Shown here: positions 39,355-62,497 of the stretch, one piece after another | Numbering within the stretch: position 1 is the first letter of the stretch | How the letters are laid out: every line of letters starts with the position of its first letter | NCBI RefSeq assembly: GCF_021155765.1 | Contig: NC_060111.1 | Location: forward strand, 3,389,981 to 3,453,980 | DNA length: 64,000 bases | Direction: 5' to 3' | Source: Diprion similis | Taxonomy: Eukaryota > Arthropoda > Insecta > Hymenoptera > Diprionidae | Translations under genes and position numbers: made by a program | Notes under the pieces: model-generated | Told to the model about the DNA's origin: nothing | Database searches by the model: none | Seen by the model: the letters and a program-made list of their open reading frames with translations, nothing else

Positions 39355-40757
39355 ACGCATATATATTTTTTTTTTTTGCTTTTCTCACTCACAACCATAA
39401 TTTGGCTAAATGAAATTACGAAGAAAATGAAAACTTACAGTTTTATACAATTATTTATAAAAATTATTTAACTGCACGTGAATTGTGCGAAATTAGAGCG
39501 TTAATGCAATATTCAGTTAAAATTTAATTGGAAAAATCTGGCTAACGTGCTTTTGAAATAATATCATTCATTCGATTTTATATGAAATTGAGAAATAAAA
39601 CTTCAATTTTACATTATATCTGTCGGTGTGTAAAATGTATAATGTGTAAATTGGATCGCACGCCAAAAAGCAATTCGATACTTCAGTTTTTTGAAGAAGG
39701 GTGAGCTGAGCTTGACGAAAGAGAGAGAGAAAGTATGTTGATTTGATCCTGGAGTATAACTCCCTGAGGACCACAAGCATAAATTCCAAGAAAAAAGAGG
39801 AATAATAATAATAATAACCTGAGACTAAATTAATTTTCATAATAATAGAGAGAAAACGAGAAAATTAAAATCAAAATAAAAACAAAAAATTAGAGAGAGA
39901 GAGAGAGAGAGAGAAGGAGGGAAAAATCCTGAACGTCCTAGTTACGCTATAATGTTTCGCCATTACTTCACACGTAACATGAATATTTATGCAATACACC
40001 TGAATTCACAAAGCCCCGAAATATTTGCGGAACCACGAATCCAAGCCGTTCGCTTCGTGAATGGAAATGAAAAACTGGCTGCTGATTTTCCACCCTCGTA
40101 TATTTAAATACACGGCCCGCAATCACAACTTATAGCCATAAATCCGAGAAGTAATTGGTCCCAACGAACGTCAGAGATCGAAAATATAAATCACTGCGCG
40201 AGCTCCGTTACAGAATATCTAACCATTCCTCAAAGATAAATGATCTCTCTCGCACAGATTTGTGATAATCGTGAGAAACTTGACGAATGCGAAAAGAAAA
40301 AAAAAAAACTGCTAATAAAAAATAATATTCCTTTTTTTCCTCTTCGAAGATCATTTCGTCGAGAATCTATTATTGTACGTACTTTCAATCGATTTTGTAT
40401 TCAAAAATCACAGAATTTCACCCTTAATTTATAGAATTTAAAAATGCAGGAAATTAAAGTATGGAGGATCAAAAACAAAAAAAAAAAAAAAAAACAGAAA
40501 ATTCAGAATATAGAATACCGAAATGTAGAATCGTCAGAATTGTTCGAAATAATAATACAGATTCTAGATTTTGCCCTTCTACATTTTCTGTTTCTGTTTC
40601 CACTTTCTGTATCTTCAATTTTCAATACTTGGACTCGATTTTGATAATTCTATGGATCAGATTTTTCGCGTCTCTGAAAATCGTATATTTCGTGACTTCT
40701 ATAAATCGGTAATTTAAATTTTTCAACCCCACCCTTCGCGGCATGATTTTGACGAAG

Positions 40758-40797
<40 letters not shown>

Positions 40798-40917
40798 AAA
40801 ATGAAAATCGTCGATGGTTGAAAATCAGGGTTGTAAGTATAAATACTCGACCCGAGTATTAATCTAGGTATGTATACATGTATAGATATCCATAACCACC
40901 CCTGCCGGCATCTGAAA

Positions 40918-40919
<2 letters not shown>

Positions 40920-40977
<58 letters not shown>
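40920..40977. repeat. TA dinucleotide microsatellite, 58 bp
   Basis: Uninterrupted TA repeat. A run of about 36 A lies just upstream at 40760-40795. Confidence 0.98.
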
Positions 40978-40979
<2 letters not shown>

Positions 40980-42089
40980 CTACACAACTGATCGTCGCGG
41001 GGCGATTAGAGCTTGAAAGTAACGTAGAAGGCGAGCTTATGAACGGGCTGACCCAAATTCCAGGCCTCCGCCCTTCACCTTGCTATTTAGGCTGCGGCTT
41101 GTTCGAATCTCACGTGACTCACCCTCGAATATATATTATATATTACATATTTTACACAACTTTTTCCAACTTCGTCATAACGCGAATTAATGTTATATGC
41201 ATCATTGCACATACCGTCCGCTTATACATATAGTCTGGCCTGATTATCGTTGTTTTTATAACACAGCTCAACGAAGGGAAAGAAAAAAAAAACTAAAATA
41301 AAAATAAATAAAAATAAAAAAAAAAAGTTTTTTTTTCTTGACCCCATTTTTTCCGTCATTTTTAATCTTTGAAAACGGACAATTCGCGAATAAAATCACG
41401 ATGGTATTGGATTGGCTCTAGTTTTTATATTATTGTATAGTATTAGAAGGGGAGGGGGATGATTTCTAATACAATCATGATTTTATTTATAAATTCTACG
41501 TTCTCAATTACCAAAAGTTGGCGGAAATAATCGAGGAAGCAAAAAAATGCTTCTTTTTGTTCCGTTGTGCCTTGCAGTATTTTTATTTTTATTTTATTTT
41601 TATTTTTTTTTTTCATGAACTTTAGTTGTTAGAAAAAAACGTCGAATTTTTCATCAAAATATTGCTAACAATGGATGAAAATTTTTTTTATCCATTGTTA
41701 ACAAATTTTTTTTTATTTATACCATTTATTAGAGGGGGGACCGTCGTGCCTCAGGAAATTTTTTATTTTTTTTTTCAGAGTTTTGATAAAATTCGACGAA
41801 TTTGTTCAAAGTATAAGGAAAAAAAAATTAATTTGATGGCAAAAAGCCACAAAAAGTAGTAACTTGCTTAAGGGGGCCGTTGTGCTCCACCCTCTCCTGC
41901 ATACCCGGGGTGCAAAACGCGTGTGATAAATGATGCGTTGACGCGGTTAATCTACGAGCTCGTTATAAGGCCGTTGGTTGGTGGATGGAATTTTATTAGA
42001 AGCCGATATACCGCTTATTGTATACGGGGTATTCCACGCCAACTCGATCAGTGTTAAGCCCCGACCATTTCAAAATCATTTCATGTTTT

Positions 42090-42330
42090 TTTTTTAAACA
42101 TTCTACTTGGTAAAAAAAAAGTTTTTTCAACCAAACCGTTTGTTTTTTATAAATATTTCAAGTCGATTGCGAGTACCCATTTTAAAAAAAAACTGAATAA
42201 ATTCTCACAAATACAGTGATTGACACAAAACATCACTCCGTTAAGGAAAACGTCGGCTGAATATTTTTTTTTAAATTTTTTATCACCTAATTTGGAATTA
42301 AAAAATTTTCAAACCCAAAATTATCTTTTT
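42090..42330 (+). repeat. Dispersed repeat family A, copy 2
   Basis: Same-orientation relative of the segment at 13265-13480 (AAACCGTTTG, AATATTTCAAGTCGATTG, TTTTTTATCACCTAATTTGG). It is immediately followed by a family B copy in inverted orientation, so the two may be parts of one larger element here. Confidence 0.55.
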
Positions 42331-42344
42331 TTTTCAAAATGATG

Positions 42345-42690
42345 ATATTTTGAGAATGGATGAATGGATTCGAATAAAAATTTGTACCGTGAAGTTTTTT
42401 GAGTCAATCATCACGAATCTAAGGTCAGCTTTGCAAAATTTAAATTTGACGTATTCAATTAGCTGAAAAAAACCAATAACATTTGGATTTTGATGAAAAT
42501 TGATACTCGTCGAGTGGAAGTCCGATTTCGAAATCTAAAATGGCGATCCAATACGATGGAGAAAAAATCTGAAAATATTCCGATTCTGGTGGGAATTGGT
42601 GGGCGGAGGTTTTTGCGTCATATCGATATCGAATCTGAGGTCTAATTTCCAAAATTTGTAACGGAAGATCCATAATAATTTAGAATAAAA
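42345..42690 (-). repeat. Dispersed repeat family B, copy 2 (inverted)
   Basis: Inverted relative of 17215-17570, with the same order of internal units when read on the minus strand. The shared ATTTTGATGAAAATTGAT and GCAAAATTTAAATTTG segments mark the match. Confidence 0.55.
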
Positions 42691-43953
42691 AATCGTCACA
42701 TTTTCACTTAACAGATGGTATCCAACGGCTTGAAAATCGTTAATGACGAATCTGAATATGCAGTTCAAAATTCGAATTGGATGTCATTTTCTTTTCCTCA
42801 ATAAACTTGGAACCTGCAGTGCGAGAACGGAAGTTCGAGGGTTGGCTGACGGCCGGAAAACAGTTTCGGTCATCCTGCTTGCTGGTTTGGGATATGAACT
42901 CATGTCCGTCATTTATTGAGTGAAAAGCTGGCTGCCCAACTCGCGTGTTTCTTATCGCGTCTTTATCTCGGAAACCGAGCGTTCTTCTCTTCTAAAACGT
43001 CGCGGTCGACGTTCTAATGCTAAAACAGCTTCTGCACGGAGACGTGAACAGATTTTTCGTGAATTTTGAACTTTCAAAAATCGGCAACAATATTTTCAGG
43101 TCATGACAAACCGATTTCTCAGCTTCTTTTTGTGCTTTTCAAAACACGCTGAGGCGTGGCGGACGGTGAAAGCTTGTTTAAATTTCGATCGTCGAGGGTG
43201 CGGTGAAAATTAAGGTCCACGTCGCTCAGGGCCATGAATTGGCCAATTTTGATGAATCATCGTTTTACGTTTGCCATAATAATCGGGTGATCTCACTTCG
43301 ACCACATCGCGGTCAGCTCGATTTATTCTATAACAGGAAAATATTGTGACACCGTTTGTCCATTTCCGTCATAAAAAAATTATTTCTTTTGAACTCCAAT
43401 CTAATTTTAAAAATTTAGTGATACTTCTAAAGCAACCCCTAAAGTGGGGTGAAAACTGGATGAATTATCAACAGTGTTTTAGACAGTATTCTTGAATTAG
43501 ATTTATATTAATGTTTATTTTGAGACTGTACGATTTCAGGCCGAGAATAGTTACAATCCTCAATACCATCTATATGCACCCTTAAGGAGGGTGAAAACTA
43601 CCCTTACGAATCGCAGATTTTAAATCTAAAGGGTGTTCCGAGACTAATAGAGTTTTTTAACCAACGAATTCCAAGCGTTTTTAGTATACGTTTAGTATCA
43701 AATTTCTCCGCCAACTAATTACATTCACAAAAATACGTTTTTTATCTTTGCATATGTTCATTGTTAAAAATTATAAAAAATTATGGGTCAACAAAAAATT
43801 CTAATCATTTCAAAGATCACGCATTTTTTTTTTTTTTATAATATGAATTTGCAAAACAATTCAAGATTTTGCATGAAATATGAAAAAAAAAATTTACAAC
43901 AATGCAGGGTGCCACTATAGCGGCATCTGTGACTGAAAGGGTTAAACAAGTTC

Positions 43954-44006
43954 CGGGAATCCCCGTTGAGTGTGAAATTGCTTCACCCATAATCGGGGAA
44001 CTCCCG
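43954..44006. other. Compact 53-nt hairpin
   Basis: CGGGAATCCCCG at the left pairs with CGGGGAACTCCCG at the right, with a partly paired GTGTGAA/TTCACCC inner stem around a short loop. It stands alone in intergenic DNA. The stem is shorter than a typical animal microRNA precursor, so no RNA gene is claimed. Confidence 0.4.
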
Positions 44007-44902
44007 AGTGTGTGTGCGGACGGTAATTTTTATACATGTGTTAGAAAAGTCGAGACACCTTATCTTTAACACATAAAACGTTCCAGACGCGAAACATTAC
44101 ACGTATTTTCAATAACTCAATCTATACAATCAAAAAACTCCGAAATCTTCCCGCTAGCGATGGTCGCTAAGCTAAAAATATAATCGATGCATTGATTAAT
44201 CAAGTCCAAAAAATAATCGAACACGACTCGATTGGATCTCTAAAAATTGATCAATTAATCGACTATTTTGTATTTTTTTTAAACAGTGCATTTGTAAGCA
44301 AAGTGAGGAGACGTTTTTTGCATTTTTACTTCCGGCGAGCAAAATCGCAGAAAGTCGAAAGCAGTGGCAAGTTTGAAGATCAAGCATTTTTCCAGATGAG
44401 ACGAATAATTATATTCATTTATCAATACTCCGAAATTTGTGTCTTCTTTTTTTTAATTCTTTTTTTTTTTTTAACACGTATCGTTGTCGTTCTTCAAATA
44501 AAAGTATCGAACGATATAGAAATTGAATTTATGTTTATTAAACAGAGCTTGAGACAGAATTAGACAGTCTTGATTATAAACCGGACGAGTGTGGTCGAGA
44601 AAGGAAATACCCGCTGAGTAAATGACGGCGGTAGGCGTTTACGTAGATGAGGAAAAAAACGTATCGAAAAAATATGCAACAGAGCCGTTTGTCAGTCATC
44701 GCAGTGATACATCTGACGAAGGAAGGAAGAAAAAGGCTTGAACGGCGATAATAAACTTGGGCGACACAATTTTTATAACTTGTAGTATTAATCGTGTTTA
44801 CCTAGAGCAAACTTATTGTTCAGTTAATCGTTTATATAAATTTGGTGTGGAAAAGTGAAGAGCTTTTGTCGATGTTATTTTTACAGTATTTGGATTTCGA
44901 GG

Positions 44903-46025
44903 ATGAATAAATGCGCCGCAAAAATATCGCTGCTCATGAAGATATTTCTCACGTGTGATAGACGTGAAAAATACGTGCTCGACGCTCCGAAAGCTAAGGA
45001 TCGTGAGACAGATGCTGATCGGCATGTGTCCGCCAATTTCAGCAGCAAAGATATTCGTCCGTTAAGATATTACAAGAGATTGAATCTGCCGTAAGGCGCG
45101 TTGTGCGTGTTTATAGTTATCCCGTCATCGCTGGTTTTCAGAGTGTAAACATGTCCGTGGATGGATAATGACATAAGGAAACTTGAGTGAGAGAAAGGGA
45201 TATGCGGACGGTGGGAAAACACGAAATAAAACAAAACACGCTGCGAATTGGACTTTCATTAATTTCGTGATTGGTTTTCCTACGCCATTTCTATGTGACA
45301 AACGCAAGAAAAAACAAAACACGCTGCAAATTGGACTTTCCTTAATTTCGTGATTGGTTTTCCTACGCCATTTTTATGTGACAAATACAAGAAAGAACAA
45401 AACACGCTGCAAATTGGACTTTCCTTAATTTCGTGATTGGTTTTCCTACGCCATTTTTATGTGACAAATACAAGAAAGAACAAAACACGCTGCAAATTGG
45501 ACTTTCCTTAATTTCGTGATTGGTTTTCCTACGCCATTTCTATGCGACAAACGCAAGAAAAAACAAAACACGCTGCAAATTGGACTTTCCTTAATTTCGT
45601 GATTGGTTTTCCTACGCCATTTCTATGTGACAAACGCAAGAAAAAACAAAACACGCTGCAAATTGGACTTTCCTTAATTTCGTGATTGGTTTTCCTACGC
45701 CATTTTTATGTGACAAATACAAGAAAAAACAAAACACGCTGCAAATTGGACTTTCCTTATTTTGGTGATCGGTTATCCTACGACATTTTCGATGGATCGT
45801 AACACGGGTTTAAACAAGTCGGACAGCCGCGATGATTTGTCGTACAATTTTTCACGCAGTTCGATGTGGAAGCTGTTTGATATTAGCGAGATGTATACGC
45901 CGTCAAGGTAATGTTACAGCTGTTATACCGCGATTTTTTAAATATTCTAAAAGATGAATTCTGGAGATATTTCTAGTGAACAAAATGAACCCGATAACAA
46001 CAGAATAGAAGATCAAAACCACTAG
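44903..46025 (+). CDS. Predicted small three-exon gene, product unknown
   Basis: I do not recognise the product. Proposed exons are 44903-45090, 45827-45907 and 45977-46025 (318 nt, 105 aa plus stop). Donors CC|GTAAGG and AG|GTAATG and acceptors GGACAG and TTTCTAG keep one frame. The ATG follows a good acceptor-like TTATTTTTACAG at 44886, so a 5' noncoding exon is likely. The protein has an N-terminal hydrophobic patch (ISLLMKIFL), a charged middle (KAKDRETDADRH), a basic/aromatic stretch (RPLRYYKRLNLP) and an acidic tail. Base composition is more coding-like than the AT-rich surroundings. The weak points are the acceptor of exon 2, which has a poor pyrimidine tract, and the short length. Intron 1 contains the 83-bp array. 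The gene is convergent with Nsun5. An alternative is a shorter product from the ATG at 45792. Confidence 0.42.
45231..45790 (+). repeat. 83-bp tandem repeat array, six to seven units
   Basis: The landmark CTGC of ACACGCTGCAAATTGGAC recurs at 45241, 45324, 45407, 45490, 45573, 45656 and 45739, exactly 83 bp apart. Two unit variants alternate (TTTCTATGTGACAAACGCAAG and TTTTTATGTGACAAATACAAG). The last unit decays after TTCCTTATTTTGG. There are no unique spacers. The array sits in the first intron of the predicted small gene. Confidence 0.95.
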
Positions 46026-46423
46026 AGCTTAGTAAGCATTTTGAACGTTCTAATTGTGGAACCTTTTCTCAAAGTGCTAAGATCTTGGCTTATTGGTTTC
46101 TTCGAATTTGCTCAAAATCATTTCTATTATGTACTATTGCGTGGTGTTTAATTTTCGTTCACCTTATTTTGACCAAAAAACGCGGCCAGAGATTTTTTTC
46201 TTATGGATTTTTCATTTGCTTTCATGAGTTTCTCAATTTTTTTTTCTCTGTTCCATTGCCACAGACTTTGTCCTTCTACAGAAATTTTCTAGGGAATTGT
46301 TTTTACCAAGGAAGATATAGATAATAAGGAAATTGTAAGCTGTGAAATGAACATAGTACAGAAATTAGAGCGAAACGTTTTCATTGTCAGAAAAATATTT
46401 GGGTACAGTCTTTCTGCAACAAT

Positions 46424-50870
<4,447 letters not shown>

Positions 50871-52039
50871 GTTATCGCATTTTCCAGGATTAATCGTCGC
50901 TGGTAGGTGTTCTTCAGGCAGGGTGTAACTGGTTGCTGCTGCTGCTGCGGAATATTGGTTAGGAAATCACATGACGTTGCAACGGGGCGTCGCGGCTTAG
51001 AAAACACGATCGGGAAGCGGCGTTATTCACTTGTTACTTGTTACCAGCGTGAACTGCGCCGGTTACTCGTCCGCCTAGCAGCCGATGTTACCAACAACAG
51101 AGGAGTAAAAAGACTGAAAAAGACTCACCTGAAGTGGGGTGGGGATGAAAATGCGTATGCACGTATCTCTACGCACATGCGTTCATGCAGCATGGCTAAT
51201 TTGTCATGCGACTTAACGATAAGACTACTTTTCACCCGCAACATGCATCAACGTTTTTATTTTTAAATCGTAGTAACTGGGAGGCGATAATCAAAAAGAT
51301 TAACGAGACGATGACGCGATAGATAAGCTTCGCGAAGATAATAACAATTCGGATCGCTCCGAAGCGATGACTGCGAGAAATAAGTCTAAAATCGGGGAGA
51401 AATTGGTAGCATGCATGCAGCAGCATGGCTCTGCATCAGCAACGATATCAGGAACGAAACAAACTCAGACTCAGACGCAACTGGTAACCGTGTGAAGTTA
51501 CCCCCGTCTAGTCCGTCAGTCGTCGAGAGAGTAGGCGCGAGAGTCTCGAGCGAGAGAGAGAGAGAGAGAGACAGAGAGAATGAGATGGCTAGTGGGAGGG
51601 AGGGAGAGAGAAAGAGCGAAATGAATAATGGCCGATGGTGTTGTTATTGCGTGCAGTGATAGTTATTTGCATTTCTGGTCCGTTGTTGTCTCGAGAGCGA
51701 TTTCTTTCCGCCGATCGAATCCCTCAGCTTTGAAATCTCTAACCGATCATCAATCAGGGAGACACGAAGGAGGGATCGAAATCCGTATAAAATTTATTTA
51801 TTATCCCGGTGTTGCCGAGAATCGCGGAGGAAAAATGTAGCAGTGACTGACACTAGCCGCTTCTTGTTCGTCGTCGGTCGTCCTGCTTTCACGCTACATA
51901 TTACAATGGAAAGGATGGAACTGTGTCACGGCCCTAACGTGTCCACTCTAAATCGCGAGATGTGATTAGGACCCCAGAATCATCGAGTACCTTTTTATCC
52001 TCGGTTTTCAGACCCCGCTTTCCTACCAACGGAAACACC
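50871..52039. promoter_or_regulatory. Divergent promoter region between Nsun5 and PI3K
   Basis: Nsun5 (minus) and the PI3K gene (plus) start 1.17 kb apart, head to head. The interval is GC-richer than its surroundings and contains a GA-repeat block at about 51555-51620 (GAGAGAG, a GAGA-factor-type sequence in insects). The last few hundred bases before 52040 are probably PI3K 5' UTR. Precise start sites cannot be read from sequence alone. Confidence 0.55.
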
Positions 52040-59660
<7,621 letters not shown>

Positions 59661-60920
59661 ATCTTTTCTCATTTCGTTGTACTAGGTAAGACTGTCTCAT
59701 ATTTGTTTCGGTTTTTTTTTTTGTTTTTTTTTTGTTTCCCTAATTTTTAAGCTATTATGTAGAAAAGAAGTTAAATATTACGGACAATATTTTATTCACA
59801 AGAAGATCTCATAGACCCAGCTTTACACATGAAACAAAGAGAGAAAAAAAAAGCAAAAAAAGAGAAAAGAGAACGTCGATACTAGATCTATGTACTAAGA
59901 AAAAATGGGAAACGTTAACGACGGTAGTTGTGTTCCGTCGACGTTTTAGATTTTAAGAATTTTCATTCATTTGTTACATCGTAAGATTGATAACTGATAA
60001 GGCGGAAAAGAAAAAAAAGCAAGCAAACAAACCAACAAAAGAAATCTTGTATACTTATTTTTCTTATACATACGTGTATCGCATCGTACATTGTAAAATA
60101 ATCATTATCCTAAGTTCCTGGGGGGAAACTCATTATCTCCGAGTTGTTGCAAAAAATAGTCTTTTTCCCGCAACGTCGTTTCACAATGTAATGTAAATAA
60201 TTCACAAACCTTAAATCTTAATTATGTATATTATTTATGCGTAACGCAAACCGTGTAATATTTGTTTAAAAAAAAAAAAAAAAAAAAGAAAAAAAAAAGA
60301 AAAAAGAAAAAAGAAGAAAAGAAGAAAAAAGAAAACACGAAATCTTACCAATCAAACATGTCGTTATTTTTATACCGTACTTTGCGATCGTGCTAAGTTT
60401 GTTTTCTTTCATCGTGAAATTGTCTTGTGAAAAAAGGCTAATTTACCAGACTTGCGAATACTAGATGCGCTTGAGGAGAAGGGTTTGAAGGAAATTGAAC
60501 GATACGTGGAAAATTGCACAACGTCAATCCGGCACTTACACTGCATCTGAGACGAACGTTCAGTATTTGAGACTATCGCCCATACGTGTTCAGTTTATCA
60601 TTCACGAAAGGACTAAAATGTTTTCGATTGACTTAATCTTTGCTCATCGAAACACTCGACACGAATAGCGCGAACTAGACGATTACATATCGATTCTACG
60701 TAGTCATAGATTTTCATTTATGTTGCCTTGCCGTTATATTTGGCGAGAGATCGAAGACGGCGAAAAGAAGGAGGTAGGATCACGGAGAACGCGTTATTTC
60801 GAAAATTGGCAAGCTGCTCCTTACTAGGGCAGCAAGGTCCAATAAGAATCGAATTTTATTTCAGATGACTAGATCCGAACGTTTTTCTATCCTGAATAAA
60901 CATTTTTTTTTTTTTTTTTT
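59661..60920 (+). other. PI3K 3' UTR
   Basis: Noncoding AT-rich sequence after the stop. It ends at a well-placed AATAAA (60895-60900) followed by a long T run. Earlier ends are possible. Confidence 0.6.
60895..60900 (+). terminator. Probable poly(A) signal of PI3K
   Basis: AATAAA in the context CCTGAATAAACA about 1.2 kb downstream of the stop codon, followed by T-rich DNA. Confidence 0.5.
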
Positions 60921-62293
60921 TTTTTTTAAGCTGGGTTTTACGTTTAATTTATAGATAAAATGTGCACGTATACACACATGTATATGTATACAAAATTCAC
61001 GTATATACATACAACATAGTTTAAATATACTATAGACAAAAATTATGAGGAAATAATAAATCGATGAGTTTAGGTCTCTTGTCTTTTTAGAAGCAAAAAA
61101 ATTTTAGTTATTATCATTACTCCTACTATTATTATCATTATTATTGTTATTATTATTATTATTATTGTTATTACTATTATTACTTTTCTCTCCCTCATTT
61201 GTTTTTTTTTTTCCTATTCTTTTTCTTTTTGCGTGTCTGAAAATTCATTCTACGCACTTTGTACACATATATACACGTATATTTCACTTCTCCTTCACAT
61301 CGTTATAATTCACGACTGAGTAAAAATGAAAAAGATTTTTGAAAAACTTCTTTTTTTTTTCCCCCTTTACTTTGTTTTCTTGTTGTTGTTGTTGTTGTTG
61401 TTTTTTTTCTTTGCTCTTTTGATCTGTAACTAGTGGCAATGTGATACCCAAAGCAATATGTACAATTCCATTACAGTAAAGCACTTATACATATTTCATT
61501 TACACACATCGGACACTAATTGATCAAAGCTGAGTACTCGAGTATAGTTTTATTATTATCATTATTATTGTTACAATTATTGCTATGATTAATTGAGTAG
61601 GTCTCAATTTTCAATCATTCTATGCTCGTAAAGTCTGTATATCTTTTATTTATTTTTTTTTTTATTTTTTTTTCCGTTTATTAATCTCTTTTTCAAATTA
61701 CCTCCGCATCTCGTACGTCAAGAAATATTCACGGAACTCATACTAGAGAGCGATTAGATGTTTGATAGCCGATGATGGAATTATGTACGGCATTGTTCTG
61801 TTGTTTTTCTTTTTCTTTTTTTTTTTTTATTTCCCCCTTCTTACCTGCGACAGATTAGAAAATTACTTTATAGCATGGAGAAGTTTTTATCTTTTTCTGA
61901 TTGTGAGAGAAAATAATTGATAAAAAAAAAATCACTTGTTAGTACGATACGTATACGGTGGTATGTACGAATGACTAGTTAAATATATATATATATATAT
62001 ATGCGGAGATGAGATATAATAGCTTCAAGATACGATAGATGAATTGAATAGAAAATCATTCGTAATAGTGAAAGACAGACGGTTTTTTTTTTTTGTTTCT
62101 CATTTACTACTATTACTATTACTATTGATATTATTACCGCAATAATGAAACTTGCAACTCGAAAGATTTCTATACAATCAAGAATGTGTCAACTAGGCTT
62201 TTTAAACTGTAAGAGCGTAACACACACACACGTACACACGTACACACACGTGTATATATGTACATGCATTTTTTTTTTCCTCAATATAATTGT

Positions 62294-62330
<37 letters not shown>

Positions 62331-62460
62331 CATCATTATTATTATGGTTGTTGTTGTTGTTATTAGTTTATAAAGTATCGGTTCATATTCATCAATTAGG
62401 TAATATTTATTATTTGTTTCTAGTACATATAGCAAAAACAACGACCACAACAACAACATA

Positions 62461-62497
<37 letters not shown>

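Larger units (their letters stand above)
30444..44880. other. Intergenic region, DCX-EMAP 5' flank to the 44.9-kb gene
   Basis: No coding gene is supported in this 14-kb stretch. It has a GC-richer patch at 32930-33250 with a CT-rich tract and a 22-base C run (about 33320-33341), plausibly the DCX-EMAP promoter or a noncoding first exon. Other contents are a GA run at 35699-35740, a TA run at 40920-40977, long poly-A/T tracts, foldback DNA at 36285-37078 and repeat copies at 39.1 and 42.1-42.7 kb. At 43.4-43.6 kb, two segments ending GGGTGAAAAC lie about 150 bp apart. Confidence 0.65.

Noticed and set aside
41095..41115. TTGTTCGAATCTCACG resembling a tRNA T-loop
   Set aside because: No cloverleaf partner sequences are upstream.
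44192..44563. 123-codon plus-strand open frame
   Set aside because: Hydrophobic, AT-driven composition, no recognisable domain, and no promoter or splice evidence.
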